Shown here: one piece after another, positions 1-9,593 of the stretch | Numbering within the stretch: the first letter of the stretch is position 1 | How the letters are laid out: each line of letters begins with the position of its first letter | Source: Spirogloea muscicola | Taxonomy: Eukaryota > Streptophyta > Zygnematophyceae > Spirogloeales > Spirogloeaceae | Reading direction: 5' to 3' | NCBI GenBank assembly: GCA_009602725.1 | Contig: WELB01000011.1 | Location: forward strand, 527,293 to 576,046 | DNA length: 48,754 bases | Translations under genes and position numbers: made by a program | Notes under the pieces: model-generated | Databases searched by the model: none | Seen by the model: the letters and a program-made list of their open reading frames with translations, nothing else | Told to the model about the DNA's origin: nothing

Positions 1-30
1 GGGGCGGGGGAGGGAGGGGGGGAGGCAGCC

Positions 31-1466
31 ATGGGGAAGAACCAGCAGTACAAGCAGGCGCAGCGGGCGAAGATGGCGGCGCACTCGGCCGGCACGGCGC
101 CCGGCGAGGAGGAGGTCAACGACGGATTTGTACGCCCGCCACTCAACCCGGCCGCCGCACCCTATCCCCCGCGCCGGCGCCTCTGTTGGGCGACCACGTT
201 CCATTGAATCTTAGCTTGATCGCCGCTCGCGCTCCGGCACTGGCATCCTGCTGCTCGCGGCGGCAATGCCGCCACTGCCCACGTCGTCGCTGCCGCCGCT
301 GAGGCCGCCTGTCGTCGTGGGTCGTGCTCATCGTCGCCGCCCAGTGCCGCCGTCGTCGCCGTCGTGCTGCTGTGTCGTCTTTTCGTCGTCGATGTGGGGC
401 CGCACACTGACCAGAGGCTGTGGCAGACGGACGGATCGTTCCATTCACCAGAGTGGCATGCGGCGCGCCTCGCCTCGCTCCAGACCTCCTCCACGCTCAC
501 GTGGGAGGAGTGGAAGGCCAAGCAGAAGGTGCGCCGCCTGCCGCCCCTGCCGCCTCTGCTGTGCTGCTGCATTACTGTGGGCCATATTATTACGTATTGT
601 TGATGCTGCTCGTCGCCTTAGTCGTTCAGCAGATGGCAATCGCCGATGCAAACTGCTGAATACAGTCAGCTGGCTGATACTCTTCTCTGCAGGAGGAGGC
701 CAAGCGGAACGAGGACCTGGCGGGCGAGGAGTCGGCGCGGATGAGGGAGTACCGCATGCAGCTGGATGCCGAGCGGCAGGCCAAGCTCGCGCGTGGCCGC
801 AACCACGCTGACAAGCGCCCCAAGCTCGCCGACAAGAAGGACCGCAGCGACAGCAAGCGTGACCGCAACAAGAAGAGTGAGTGCCCCAAGCAGCGTATAT
901 GACATAGACACGCTGGTCATCGCATCATCTACTGATGGGATCGAGCAATTCATTCGCCCCTGCCGCATTCCTGATGCTGGTGTCTTGGCCTGGGGCGCAG
1001 AGAAAAAGGACAAGAACCGGGAGCTACGTAAGGGCGACAGAGGGCGCAAGGTGCGGGAGCAGAGCGGCGGCTACTAGCGTGCATGTGCCTGCGCTCGACA
1101 ATGCAATGCTGCCGCAGGCTCTCCGCCAGTCCAGGCCATTGATGCCGCTCTTTGGATGCCTCACCTATGCTTTGGTGCTGCGTTTGGCTGCAGAGGAAGG
1201 ACCGGCAGCGATCGGAGTCAGGCTCCGAGTCCGAGACTGACGAGTCCGAGAGCGACGAGCGAAAGCGCAAGGAGAAGCGACGAGCCCGGAGAGACAAGGA
1301 CCAGGGGCGCAAGCGACGCAAGCAGCAGGCCTCTCCCGGCAGCAGTAGCACCAGCAGCAGCGGTCGTGACGGCAGCGGCGATGCTGTCGGTTGCCGGAAG
1401 GAAAACGGAGACAAGAAGGGGGCCTTTCGGTTGTCCTCCTTTTTTGACGCGCACAGGGACGACTAG
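31..1466 (+). CDS. Lys/Arg/Ser-rich nuclear protein, FAM133-like (5 exons)
   Basis: Exons 31-129, 415-528, 693-876, 1001-1050 and 1194-1466 join in phase and give about 239 residues. The start is the ATG at 31 (MGKNQQYKQAQ). Exon 2 holds a block that I recognise as conserved in plant homologues (DGSFHSPEWHAARLASL, then TWEEWKAKQK). Exon 3 continues with MREYRMQLDAERQAKLARGRNH and a Lys/Asp-rich tract, and the last exon is acidic/serine then basic (SESGSESETDESESDE, KRRARRDKD). There is no catalytic domain; the composition resembles FAM133 and SR-related nuclear proteins, so a role around RNA processing is an inference. All four introns are GT-AG. The gene converges on the membrane-protein gene whose stop lies at 2502. 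The exon structure is well supported by phase; the functional name is loose. Confidence 0.7.
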
Positions 1467-2501
1467 GAGGGCCACCTTTCCGGCAGTCTTCTTTGCAAGC
1501 TGGCCTTGGCTTTGGACACTAGCTGATGTACTATGCCTCATAGCAAGTGCTCCATAGTGGACCTCTACTACTTGCCTGATATCATGCCGATATTGTAGAG
1601 GTTGCCTGCTGTTGTCTGTCCGACTGTTGTTTGGCCAAGCTGATCTTGATGGAAATTCGTTAAGGGCTTGCCGCCAGTCATTGGGCAGGGTGCCCATTCC
1701 CTAAGCAAAAGCATCGGATTTTTTAAGCTTGTCTGGAAATTTTGGCGTGTAGGCCATGGTAGCATCATGAAATTATAGATGCGCAGTTCACTGGGCACTT
1801 GCTACGTGTAAGCAACCACCTGCTACTGTGAAGCTATCATGACGGCTATTTAGGCTTGGACGCACTCCAACTGCACGAGCTGATAGACACCCACCATTAT
1901 GGCCAACACCAGCAAGGCTATTGGCTCAACCTGGAGGACATAACCTCATAAAGGGGAGCTAGGTACATGCACGCAATCAGCAAGTGGCCATACATCTTAG
2001 CCCAAGGCCTCCGAGCACTTGCAAAACATTCTGCCAACAACAAAATCATACAATCAAGAAGAGCTGTGACATGTCAACGGTCTGCCAACTTGCAAAACTT
2101 ACTCTTGCAAGAGCAACATCAAGTGTTCCACTCTACAGTCCACAGTGCTTGAGGAAACCACAAGGGCAGGCCTTCTGAAGGCAGACCTGCCCCTCTGGAG
2201 CCTCTGCACACCTCACACAAACCAGTGGTCCAGTGTGGTCCAGGTATCCAGAGCTTCTAAAGCAACCACGACAAGAATTAGCTCCTGCATGTTGCAGCTA
2301 CTGACAATGAACGACGCGGTTGTGAGATTGCTCTGGCTCAGACTCCTAGCTGCTGAAGGAGGCCCCAGCTCTGTCTCCCACCGTCTTCAAATACAAGCTA
2401 CATCGCCCTTACTACTAGATGGCTTCAAAAATGACAAGCATTATCACATCCGGAGCAATGAGATACATTAGCCCAATAGAACTAAGCACGCTCTGCTCCA
2501 T
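1467..2501. other. Intergenic region between two convergent genes
   Basis: This stretch of about 1 kb holds the 3' flanks of the two convergent genes. Only short ORFs without recognisable similarity are present on either strand, and no repeat-family member was seen. Confidence 0.6.
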
Positions 2502-5375
2502 TCACTCCTCAACTTCCTTAATTGCACCCTGCATAGTTCACGGCCAAAGCAGATTTTCAGATACAAGTAAAGCTATTGGCAGCAGTAGAAGCTGGAGCTA
2601 GAATGTGTGCTGTGCTAACTGTGTGCAAGCGCGATCTAATCAAAAGTATTCAACAATATAGAGCATGTTAACACTGTGCGCATGTTTGACTTTTATGTAC
2701 TCGCATGCTGTGCAGTGATCAATCACAGCAGTGTTGTGTGGGAAGCAGCCTCACAAACCTTGGCAACATTGGTCACATATAGTGCAGCTGCAACGGTGCA
2801 GAGCAACCCCAGGCCCAGAGTCCAGAGCTCAGGTCCGCCAGAAAAAGGAGAGCCATCATCCTGCTGCTGTTAGTGCACAGGCAAGTGGCGCACGTCTCAG
2901 CTTTGGCACCAGGACGGATGCCAAACCACTGCAGACATGCGCAGCAGGTAAGCCAGCTCCTATGCTGCGGCAGCAACTCACAATGACTTTCTTGCCAAAA
3001 GCGCCGGCGCTGACGTATGCCCACGTGCCAGGGAGCATGCCCAGCCAGCTGCAACAAGGCAACCACTTACAATCCATGAGACTTTCCCTGGCTACTAGCC
3101 TGTAGATATCCAACCAGCACACAGCGCAAATTGGGAGCAGATACCAAACCAAGGACATCCTGATGGATCTAAGGAAGCGTGTTTGCAGATTAGTTCTTCT
3201 TCATAGTGACCATCCACAGCATGCTATTCTGTGGTATCAAGCCAGCTGGGTTCTGCTGGCAGATTGGCTATCACTTCCTTCACATCTCCCCAATCTACTC
3301 ATCTCAAGGCAGCACAGAGGCAAGTAACAAAGTCATGACTGAGACACCTGACCACCTCACCTGCCGGCAATGTATGGAAGGAGCTCCACTGATGTAAGCC
3401 CGTAGATGTAGTTGCCGAGGGAGAAGGGCAGCAGCGGGCTAAGACGCAGCAGGACAACAACCCGGAAACTGTCCTTGCCGATAGCCTTGTCTATCGCCAG
3501 GAACTTCTTATTGCCCTTGGCCAGCTTCATAATTCGGTCCCGGGCAACATACCGGGCAATGAGGAAGGCGCCTGTTGCCGCCAACTTTAGCACAACATGA
3601 TGAAACAGTCAAGGATGAGGTGATTGTGGTCAACATACTCAGAAGCGATGCATAAAGATTGTCAACCCTTTCTTGACTCATGCTTTAGCCCGAGTTCTAC
3701 AGTCAAGTCCGGACTGCAGCTTGCCAGTCAGCTGCCTAAGTTGTGCACGGCATGACTGCTCTGACTTCATTACTTTGACAGGCTGCTCGGAAACGCCCCT
3801 TACAGTGAAGCAATAGTGAATTATTATCTGACAAGTAACAAGGATCCAAGTAATGTAATTGATCCAGGCGGATTTTGGTTCACGTTGAAGAACTTACTGT
3901 GCCTGAGATGCTGACAAGGATAGTGCCCGTGACCGTGCCAAATAAGAGACCAGCTGACATTGTCAAGGGAATTGCAGGAATCGCCAATATCTGAAGGTAA
4001 ACGAACTCAGCACACTCAGCTCCAGGTCCTTCCTCAACGACAAAGTGCATCTAAGTTTTCAGCAAGCCTAGCTCCAATCATTTCTGCCTGCCTTGTGAGT
4101 CTCCTTCACCTTGGATATAGCCTTGTCCTCTGCACTGAACCTAGAAAGCCGGCATCTTTAACAGTGCCGTCCTTAAGTAGCATCAATTGGAGCACCAAAG
4201 CAAAAAAGGCTGGAGTGATGACCTCACCTCAAGTACCGCGTATCCAATGACAAAGACAACGTAACCAAGGGGGCCAACACCTATAATTTCCAAGCCAGCA
4301 AGGTGTCATGGATGCCGAAGCAGCCGGAACAGGTTGCATGAGTTCCGTAGGCTATAATTCTACTATTGGCTGCCTCAGCATGTATCTTCTCGCTTGCAGC
4401 AGAAGCACACAAAGGCCATGGTTTCCCAACAGGCTGCCTCAACACAGGTCATCTCATCTGCATAAATGTCTGACTGAACCAACGACTAGCGAGAGCGAGC
4501 AGCAGCTGGCTGGCCCTGCAAATGTGTCATCTGGAATGGTGCAGCAGGTGGCCTCACTCTCTATATACTCCTCAAAGTACTCCAGTAGGCCATTGATCTC
4601 GTCCTTGTATACAGTGCCCAGGACGCCAATGCCGGCCACGAACGCCAGCACCGTTGCAACTGCGAGGAGCGACCCTCCCACCGCAGCGCTCCCAGCACTG
4701 ATCTCCCCGGTGTTGTCCGCGCCACTGTTCTCGCTGTCGGTGACGCCGCTGCTCGGTGGCAGGACCTCGGCGGTATCTGCACCTAGCGAAAGACCCATGA
4801 AGCACCATTGCTCAGACGAATGCCTCCTTGATGATTGCCCACAAGCAAGCTCTACTTCAAGCTGTGGTACTCGGCAAGTCTGTCACCCTAGCTACGGCCA
4901 GCTGCTCATCTATCGCAATGCAGGGGCGCCGAATTGCCAGCACCCGCGCCAAGCCTGCTGGCCGTCAGAGCTGATCTCACGCTGCCAGTAAAGCCACGCG
5001 GCTAAGGGACCTCCAGAAAGTGACAGTGTGCAGTCTGAGCGGACGGAGGTTCGAGCGGGTGAGGTAACAGCAAGCGCAGTGGCGGCAGCTCCCCGAGCTC
5101 TCCAGTGGCAAGGCGGGGAGGCAGCAGCCGGACGGACCTCCCAGATGGCTGCCGTTGCTGGACGACAGGCTCCGCGCGCCGTCCTCGGCGTGATGCTGGC
5201 CGCTGCCCGCCTTCTGCGAGCCCGGGCCCTTCTCCAGCGTCTCCCGCGGCGACGGCTGCGCCTCTTGCCGGATCCGCGAGGAGCTGGCGACGGCGCGCAG
5301 CCTTCTCCTCGTTAGCGGCGCGGCGCCGGCCCGCCTCGGCGAGCACCGCGCCGCCGCAGCAGCGCCGGCGGAGGC

Positions 5376-5434
<59 letters not shown>

Positions 5435-5543
5435 NGGCGGCGGCGGGCGCGGGCAGCGGCAGCGGCGGTGGCGGCGGCGGCGGCGTGGCAGTGGCAGGCG
5501 ACGGTCCGGCCGGCGTCAAGTCGGGACGACGTATAGCCACCAT
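2502..5543 (-). CDS. VTT-domain (SNARE-associated Golgi / TVP38-TMEM64 family) membrane protein, probably plastid-targeted
   Basis: Eight exons on the minus strand, in transcript order 5543-5138, 4776-4558, 4280-4228, 3990-3898, 3584-3361, 3048-2982, 2863-2759 and 2528-2502, join in phase. The first ends in a long Ala/Arg/Ser-rich leader resembling a transit peptide. The second brings the first membrane segment (LLAVATVLAFVAGIGVLG) and the YKDEINGLLEYFEEYIE block. Later exons give VGPLGYVVFVIGYAVLE, ILAIPAIPLTMSAGLLFGT, the Lys-rich GNKKFLAIDKAIG loop, RLSPLLPFSLGNYIYGLT, WLGMLPGTWAYVSAGAFGK and a last membrane helix, finishing GAIKEVEE-stop. The order and motifs match plant VTT/DedA-like proteins, which are thought to act in membrane or lipid handling. 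The start ATG at 5543 is tentative because exon 1 contains a 58-base A-run and an N (5377-5435) that would encode poly-Phe. The domain assignment is firm; substrate and localisation are not shown. Confidence 0.85.
5377..5435. other. 58-base poly-A run ending in an ambiguous base
   Basis: Bases 5377-5434 are all A and 5435 is N. The run lies inside the tentative first exon of the VTT-domain gene, where it would read as about 19 Phe residues on the minus strand. A homopolymer abutting an N looks like a sequencing or assembly artefact rather than coding sequence. Confidence 0.85.
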
Positions 5544-5924
5544 CTCAAACGAGACCCACGTTAGAGCATAGTGGCGGAAAGGCTTCTCTCCCACGTCGCC
5601 GCCGAGACGAGGGCCTCGCCGCGACGGGCCCCGCCACGGCGGGTGCCTCTCCCCACCGTCTCCAGATGGTGGGAGCCAGCGGTCCCCCGTCTCGGACGAG
5701 GCCCACTCGTGACGACGGGCTCCCACGCCGCTGCCACGCGCCATCCTCGGACTGCGCGCCGCGTGGCTTGTCAGCCCAATGGGCGCCCGAGCGCCTGGAT
5801 ATTCCTCGGGCCGACGGCGACAGCGCAAGGGCACTGGCGGCGCCATGGTGGCGCTCGCCCTGGTCCCACACCTCAGGATTGCCCCACTTCGCTTACATCC
5901 CCCCTGACCAGGACTTCTAGGCTC

Positions 5925-6430
5925 GTATTGGCCTCCTTTGAAGAAAGAGAGGAAGGCGCGCGGGGCGCATGAAATGAAATGGAGGCCAATCCAAGCCGAT
6001 ACTTTGTTCAGGCAATGATGACTTTCTTCTTCTTCCTTTCGTGCGCACCGCGCGCCTTCTCTCTCTTCCTTTGACGAAGAAAGTCGTCTCCAGGGGCGGG
6101 CGGTGGGCTGGGAGAGGCCAGCCCATAAGAAGATAGAAAAGAGAAAGGGCTCGCCCATTGAGGATAGGGGCTGGAAAAGCCAGAAAATGAACAAAGGACG
6201 AGAAGGAGAGAAGTGCTCGCCCAAAGAAGCGCGGCCAGATTGACTGGTGGGCATAGAGAAGAAGGCTGGCAAAGCCAGCCCACAAGGAATGGACAATGTC
6301 CAAAGCTAAAGAGAGAGGAGCCGAAGAAGAAGAAAGTGCTCGCCCATTGAGGATAGGGGCTGGAAAAAGAAGATTGTGCTCGCCCATTGAGAATAGGGGC
6401 TGGAAAAGCCAGCCCAAATAAGAATGAACA
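5925..6430 (-). repeat. Retroelement-derived tail cluster with repeated hairpin modules
   Basis: Read on the minus strand this block has several copies of the window's dispersed module: GGGCTGGCTTTTCCAGCCC followed by CTATCCTCAATGGGCGAGCA, seen around 6376-6420, 6340-6370 and 6148-6185, with a variant near 6090-6125. Its right-hand partner at about 5928-6013 is a reverse copy of the CTGAACAATGTATTGGCTTG...GCGCGCCTTCTCTC module also found at 20.8, 34.5 and 36.3 kb. Long open frames here come from repeat composition and are not genes. Confidence 0.75.
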
Positions 6431-6925
6431 GAGTACGAGAACGACTACACAGGGGGCCAGGGCAGGAGTTCGTATATTTGAAAATAACGAAGGCCAAATG
6501 GCCAAGTACAGAGGCAAGCACATCTAAAGAAATACATAACCTACAGCAGACTGGCCCGCTCAGTAACCACGGGTCAAAACATAAACGTCGCTTATTGATG
6601 CCTGAAGACTAGATGTCAGATACGAAGCCCTTCTACCACCAACAACCAGAGCTCGTCCAGCTTTCTGGTGCAAGGCATTAGCCTGAGCACGCTGCAAACA
6701 GGCCGAAACTCGTCGTCGCAAGAAAGACAGATATGCAGCTGGCAAGCCCATCTCAGCCGGAAACAAATCTGCACGACTTGTGTAGCCTAGATAGGCAATG
6801 TTTTTGAAGGAGGGTGTGGAAACGAGGACCCAGACAGCCAAAGATGTCGATTGCCGCTGGCCGGAGCTGATCACATTGGGGGTAATCGGAGTAGTGCTGC
6901 AGCTTTCTTTGTTCTGCACCGCCCG
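6430..6925 (-). mobile_element. Degenerate retroelement C-terminus, family A, inverted copy
   Basis: The minus strand encodes the same C-terminal block as the plus copy at 8.3-8.9 kb: LGYTSRADLFPAEMGLPAAY, RRRVSACLQRAQANALHQK, ending DVYVLTRGY-stop near 6560. An out-of-frame piece (HYSDYPQCDQL, IDIFGCLGPRFHTLLQ) lies just upstream, so the copy is frameshifted. The non-coding 3' tail after the stop (ACCCGTGGTTACTGAGCGGG and onward to about 6430) is shared with the copies at 8.9 and 20.9 kb. It is a truncated, dead fragment. Confidence 0.75.
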
Positions 6926-6939
6926 AAGGGGGCCAGGGG

Positions 6940-7625
6940 AGGAACTCGCTCATAGAAAAGAGGGGCTGGCAGAAGCCAGCCAAAAAAGAATGGACAGAAA
7001 CCAAAGAGCCAGGGGAAGCGCTAAGAGAAACAAGCACAATAAGAAACAAAACAGCTACGAATGACTCAATAACCCCTGCCAAGAGTACCTCTATGTGCTG
7101 TCTCGTGGTTACTGAGCGGGTTAGCTTAGCAGCAGGTGATGTACATTTGTCATTGTGCTTGCCTTTGTACTTAGCCAAACATGGCCTCCCCATCTCTTGA
7201 TACACACGCATTTTCCTGCTAAGCAGGCTCAGGTCAGCTAGGCTCCTGGAAGTGGGTCCTCTGGCCGAGCACTTTCTCTGGCCAGAGCCAGAGGCAGCAG
7301 CGAGGGCTCTGCCGGCAAGCAGGTGCAGCGCGCGGGCCATAGACCTCTGCAGCGAGACGGTCAAGCGCATACGTTACAGCTGCGACCCGGCTGCAGGAAA
7401 GTCCACCGGCTCCCCATGGAAGCGGCGAACGATGGCGTGGCGAGCGAGCTGGTTGAGCAGCTCGAGCCACCGAGCGCCCAACGCCCCATGCGTATCGACA
7501 GCCAGCCGGAAGAACTCGTCTTCCGCCGCGGCCATAAAAGCCCCTCTCTTTCTATACATGCGCACCACTAGCTTTTCTTCTTGCACTAGCTTTTGCATGA
7601 GCTTTTTGCCTGAACAGTGAATTAG
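6940..7625 (-). mobile_element. Degenerate retroelement C-terminus, family B
   Basis: The minus strand carries a conserved segment (FFRLAVDTHGALGARWLELL, then RMRLTVSLQRSMARALHL and GRALAAASGSGQ) and a 3' tail (GGACCCACTTCCAGGAGCCT-like, then TTAGCGCTTCCCCTGGC-like). The protein segment recurs at 35.94-36.18 kb and the tail at 14.58 and 22.01 kb. The D-x-HGA-x-G block resembles the region after the endonuclease-like domain in reverse-transcriptase polyproteins of plants and protists. It is a 5'-truncated fragment with no complete ORF. Confidence 0.65.
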
Positions 7626-7657
7626 CCTGAAATGGCTACCCTTTCGTTTCATGAGCA

Positions 7658-9015
7658 GTGCGCGCCTTCTCTCTCTTTCGGTCGCAGGCCGTGGGAATGG
7701 AAAAGCAGCTCTTGCACATGCCGATGGCTGTGCGAGGCCAGCCCAAGTTGGATTGCAGTTCTTACCCTCCGGTCGTTGGAGCAGACGACGCAAGCAGCCT
7801 TCCTGGGCTGCTGGCACCAGATCGCCTCCCTGCTCCCCATGCGCTTCCCTTGCCTCCACGACCCTGTACGCAATGTGGAGGAAGGCTCCTTCCCTTTCCA
7901 AGCGGATCTGAGGAGCATCCGCGACTCAGCCATCAGCTCTTTCCCCTCTCTCCAACCCCTACTCACGCCATCTCCACCCTCGCCCAAGCTTCTGATAGAG
8001 GAGCACAATTCAGACTGATTACGGCAGTGGAAGACGAACGCCGCAGAAGGTTGAGGAGGCTGCCAGAGATTCAGAACAATCCAAGGAGCTTGGCAAGACT
8101 TACTTCTCTGGCCACACCTGGTGCCACTGACTGGATCACCACTCCCCCCGTCGCCAACGCCTTCAGCATCAGCTCCGAGGCCTTTCAGACGTCGCTTCAA
8201 CTCTTCCTCGGCCTCCCACCTAATTGCCTGATCAGGGTGCGCCAGTGCGAGTGCGGCTTCCGTGCAGAGGGTGCTGAGCTCGCCACTCACATGCTGAGAT
8301 GCCGCACTGGACCAGAAATGGTGGGCATTCACAACCTCCTTCGCAATGCCCTGGCGGGCTCGATGCGCGACGCCGGCTACCATGCAGTCGTGGAAGTCAA
8401 GAATATCATGCCTATCACCACGGACGCCCAGGGACGTCATCATCGCTGCACACTTGACATTGTGGGCGTGCAACCTGGTGGGGGACGGGCCCTGGTCGAC
8501 GTTGTTGTTACGGAGGCATATAAAGGCCCAGCATCGATACATCGCTGGGCACGCAGTGGGCGGTGCGGAACAAAGACAACTGCGGCACTACTCCGATTAC
8601 CCCGAATGCGATCAGCTCCTGCCTGCGGCAATCGACATCTTTGGCTGTCTGGGTCCTCGTTTCCACACTCTCCTTCAGAACATTGCAAATCTAGGCTACA
8701 CTCGACGTGCAGATGTGTTTCCGGCTGAGATGGGCTTGCCAGCTGCATATCTGTCGCTCTTGCGACGACGAGTTTCGGCCTATTTGCAGCGTGCTCAGGC
8801 TAGTGCCTTGCACCAGAAAGCTGGGCGAGCTCTAGTTGGTGGCAGAAGGGCTCCATTTCTGGCATCTAGTATTCATGAATCGATTAGTGACCTTTATGTT
8901 TTGACCCGTGGTTATTGAGCGGGTCAATCTGCTGTAGGTTATGTAGATCTTTGGATGTGCTTGCCTATTTACTTGGCCATTTGGCCTACATTAGTTTCTG
9001 ATACACGGAATTGAT
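7658..9015 (+). mobile_element. Retroelement polyprotein C-terminal fragment, family A (zinc knuckle plus PD-(D/E)xK-like domain), frameshifted
   Basis: One frame (about 7658-8545) encodes TSLATPGATDWITTPP, then LFLGLPPNCLIRVRQCECGF, a Cys-x-Cys-Gly...His-x3-Cys knuckle (CECGF...LATHMLRC), and CTLDIVGVQPGGGRALVDVV. The last resembles the PD-(D/E)xK-type endonuclease region that follows the reverse transcriptase in several plant and protist non-LTR elements. The continuation (HYSDYPECDQLLPAAIDIFG through SDLYVLTRGY-stop at 8918) is in another frame from about 8516, so the ORF is broken. No reverse transcriptase catalytic motif lies upstream, so the copy is 5' truncated. The 3' tail runs to about 9015. 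The domain naming is inference from motif spacing. Confidence 0.7.
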
Positions 9016-9593
9016 TTTCTGGGGGAGCCACATTCTTTGATTGCAGGGGAGAGACTCGCGCCGACTGAGTCGATACTTTGGGCATGGCCTGTCACAGCCG
9101 GTGCCCCTCGTGAGAGCTCCTCCTTTATTGCATAACACGACAAGCCCTTCCAAAAGGAGAGAGTAACAATGGAGGAATAATCGGAGCAGAGACGAGTGCT
9201 TCTTGCCCACGAGGAGAGGAGTCCTAGGCCTTTTCTGCGTATTAGCATGCGCAAGACAATGGCTGCGCAAGCTGGAAAGAGAGCCGCTGACGATGTCAGG
9301 GCAGCAGCAACCAATCTAACAAGGAGAAGGCTTGACCTAGCTGCGGGTCAGGAAGCTTTTAGGAGCCCGCAACGTCAGCTCTTCTTAGATGCTCCTTCCC
9401 TCCCTCCAGAAGTTGCACAAGCTAGCAGTGTACCTTCCAAGCCTACACACAGTGTGCACCTACGGCTATTCGAGGAATGAAGAACAGGGGATTGGCAACC
9501 AAGAGCGTTGCGAAATAAAGGAAGGCGCTGCCTGGCATTCGCGACCAGGCGCGCACACAGGTCTAGCTATCAACAAACCCAGCTGTAACGTCG
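9016..9593. other. Intergenic region between the retroelement fragment and the pectinesterase stop
   Basis: Only short unrecognised ORFs are present on both strands. This stretch is the 3' flank of the pectinesterase gene and the 3' flank of the family A fragment. Confidence 0.5.

Noticed and set aside
4977-6296. 439-residue minus-strand open frame
   Set aside because: It runs through the A-run/N and through repeat modules; only its distal part (5138-5543) overlaps the likely first exon of the VTT gene. Most of it is repeat sequence.
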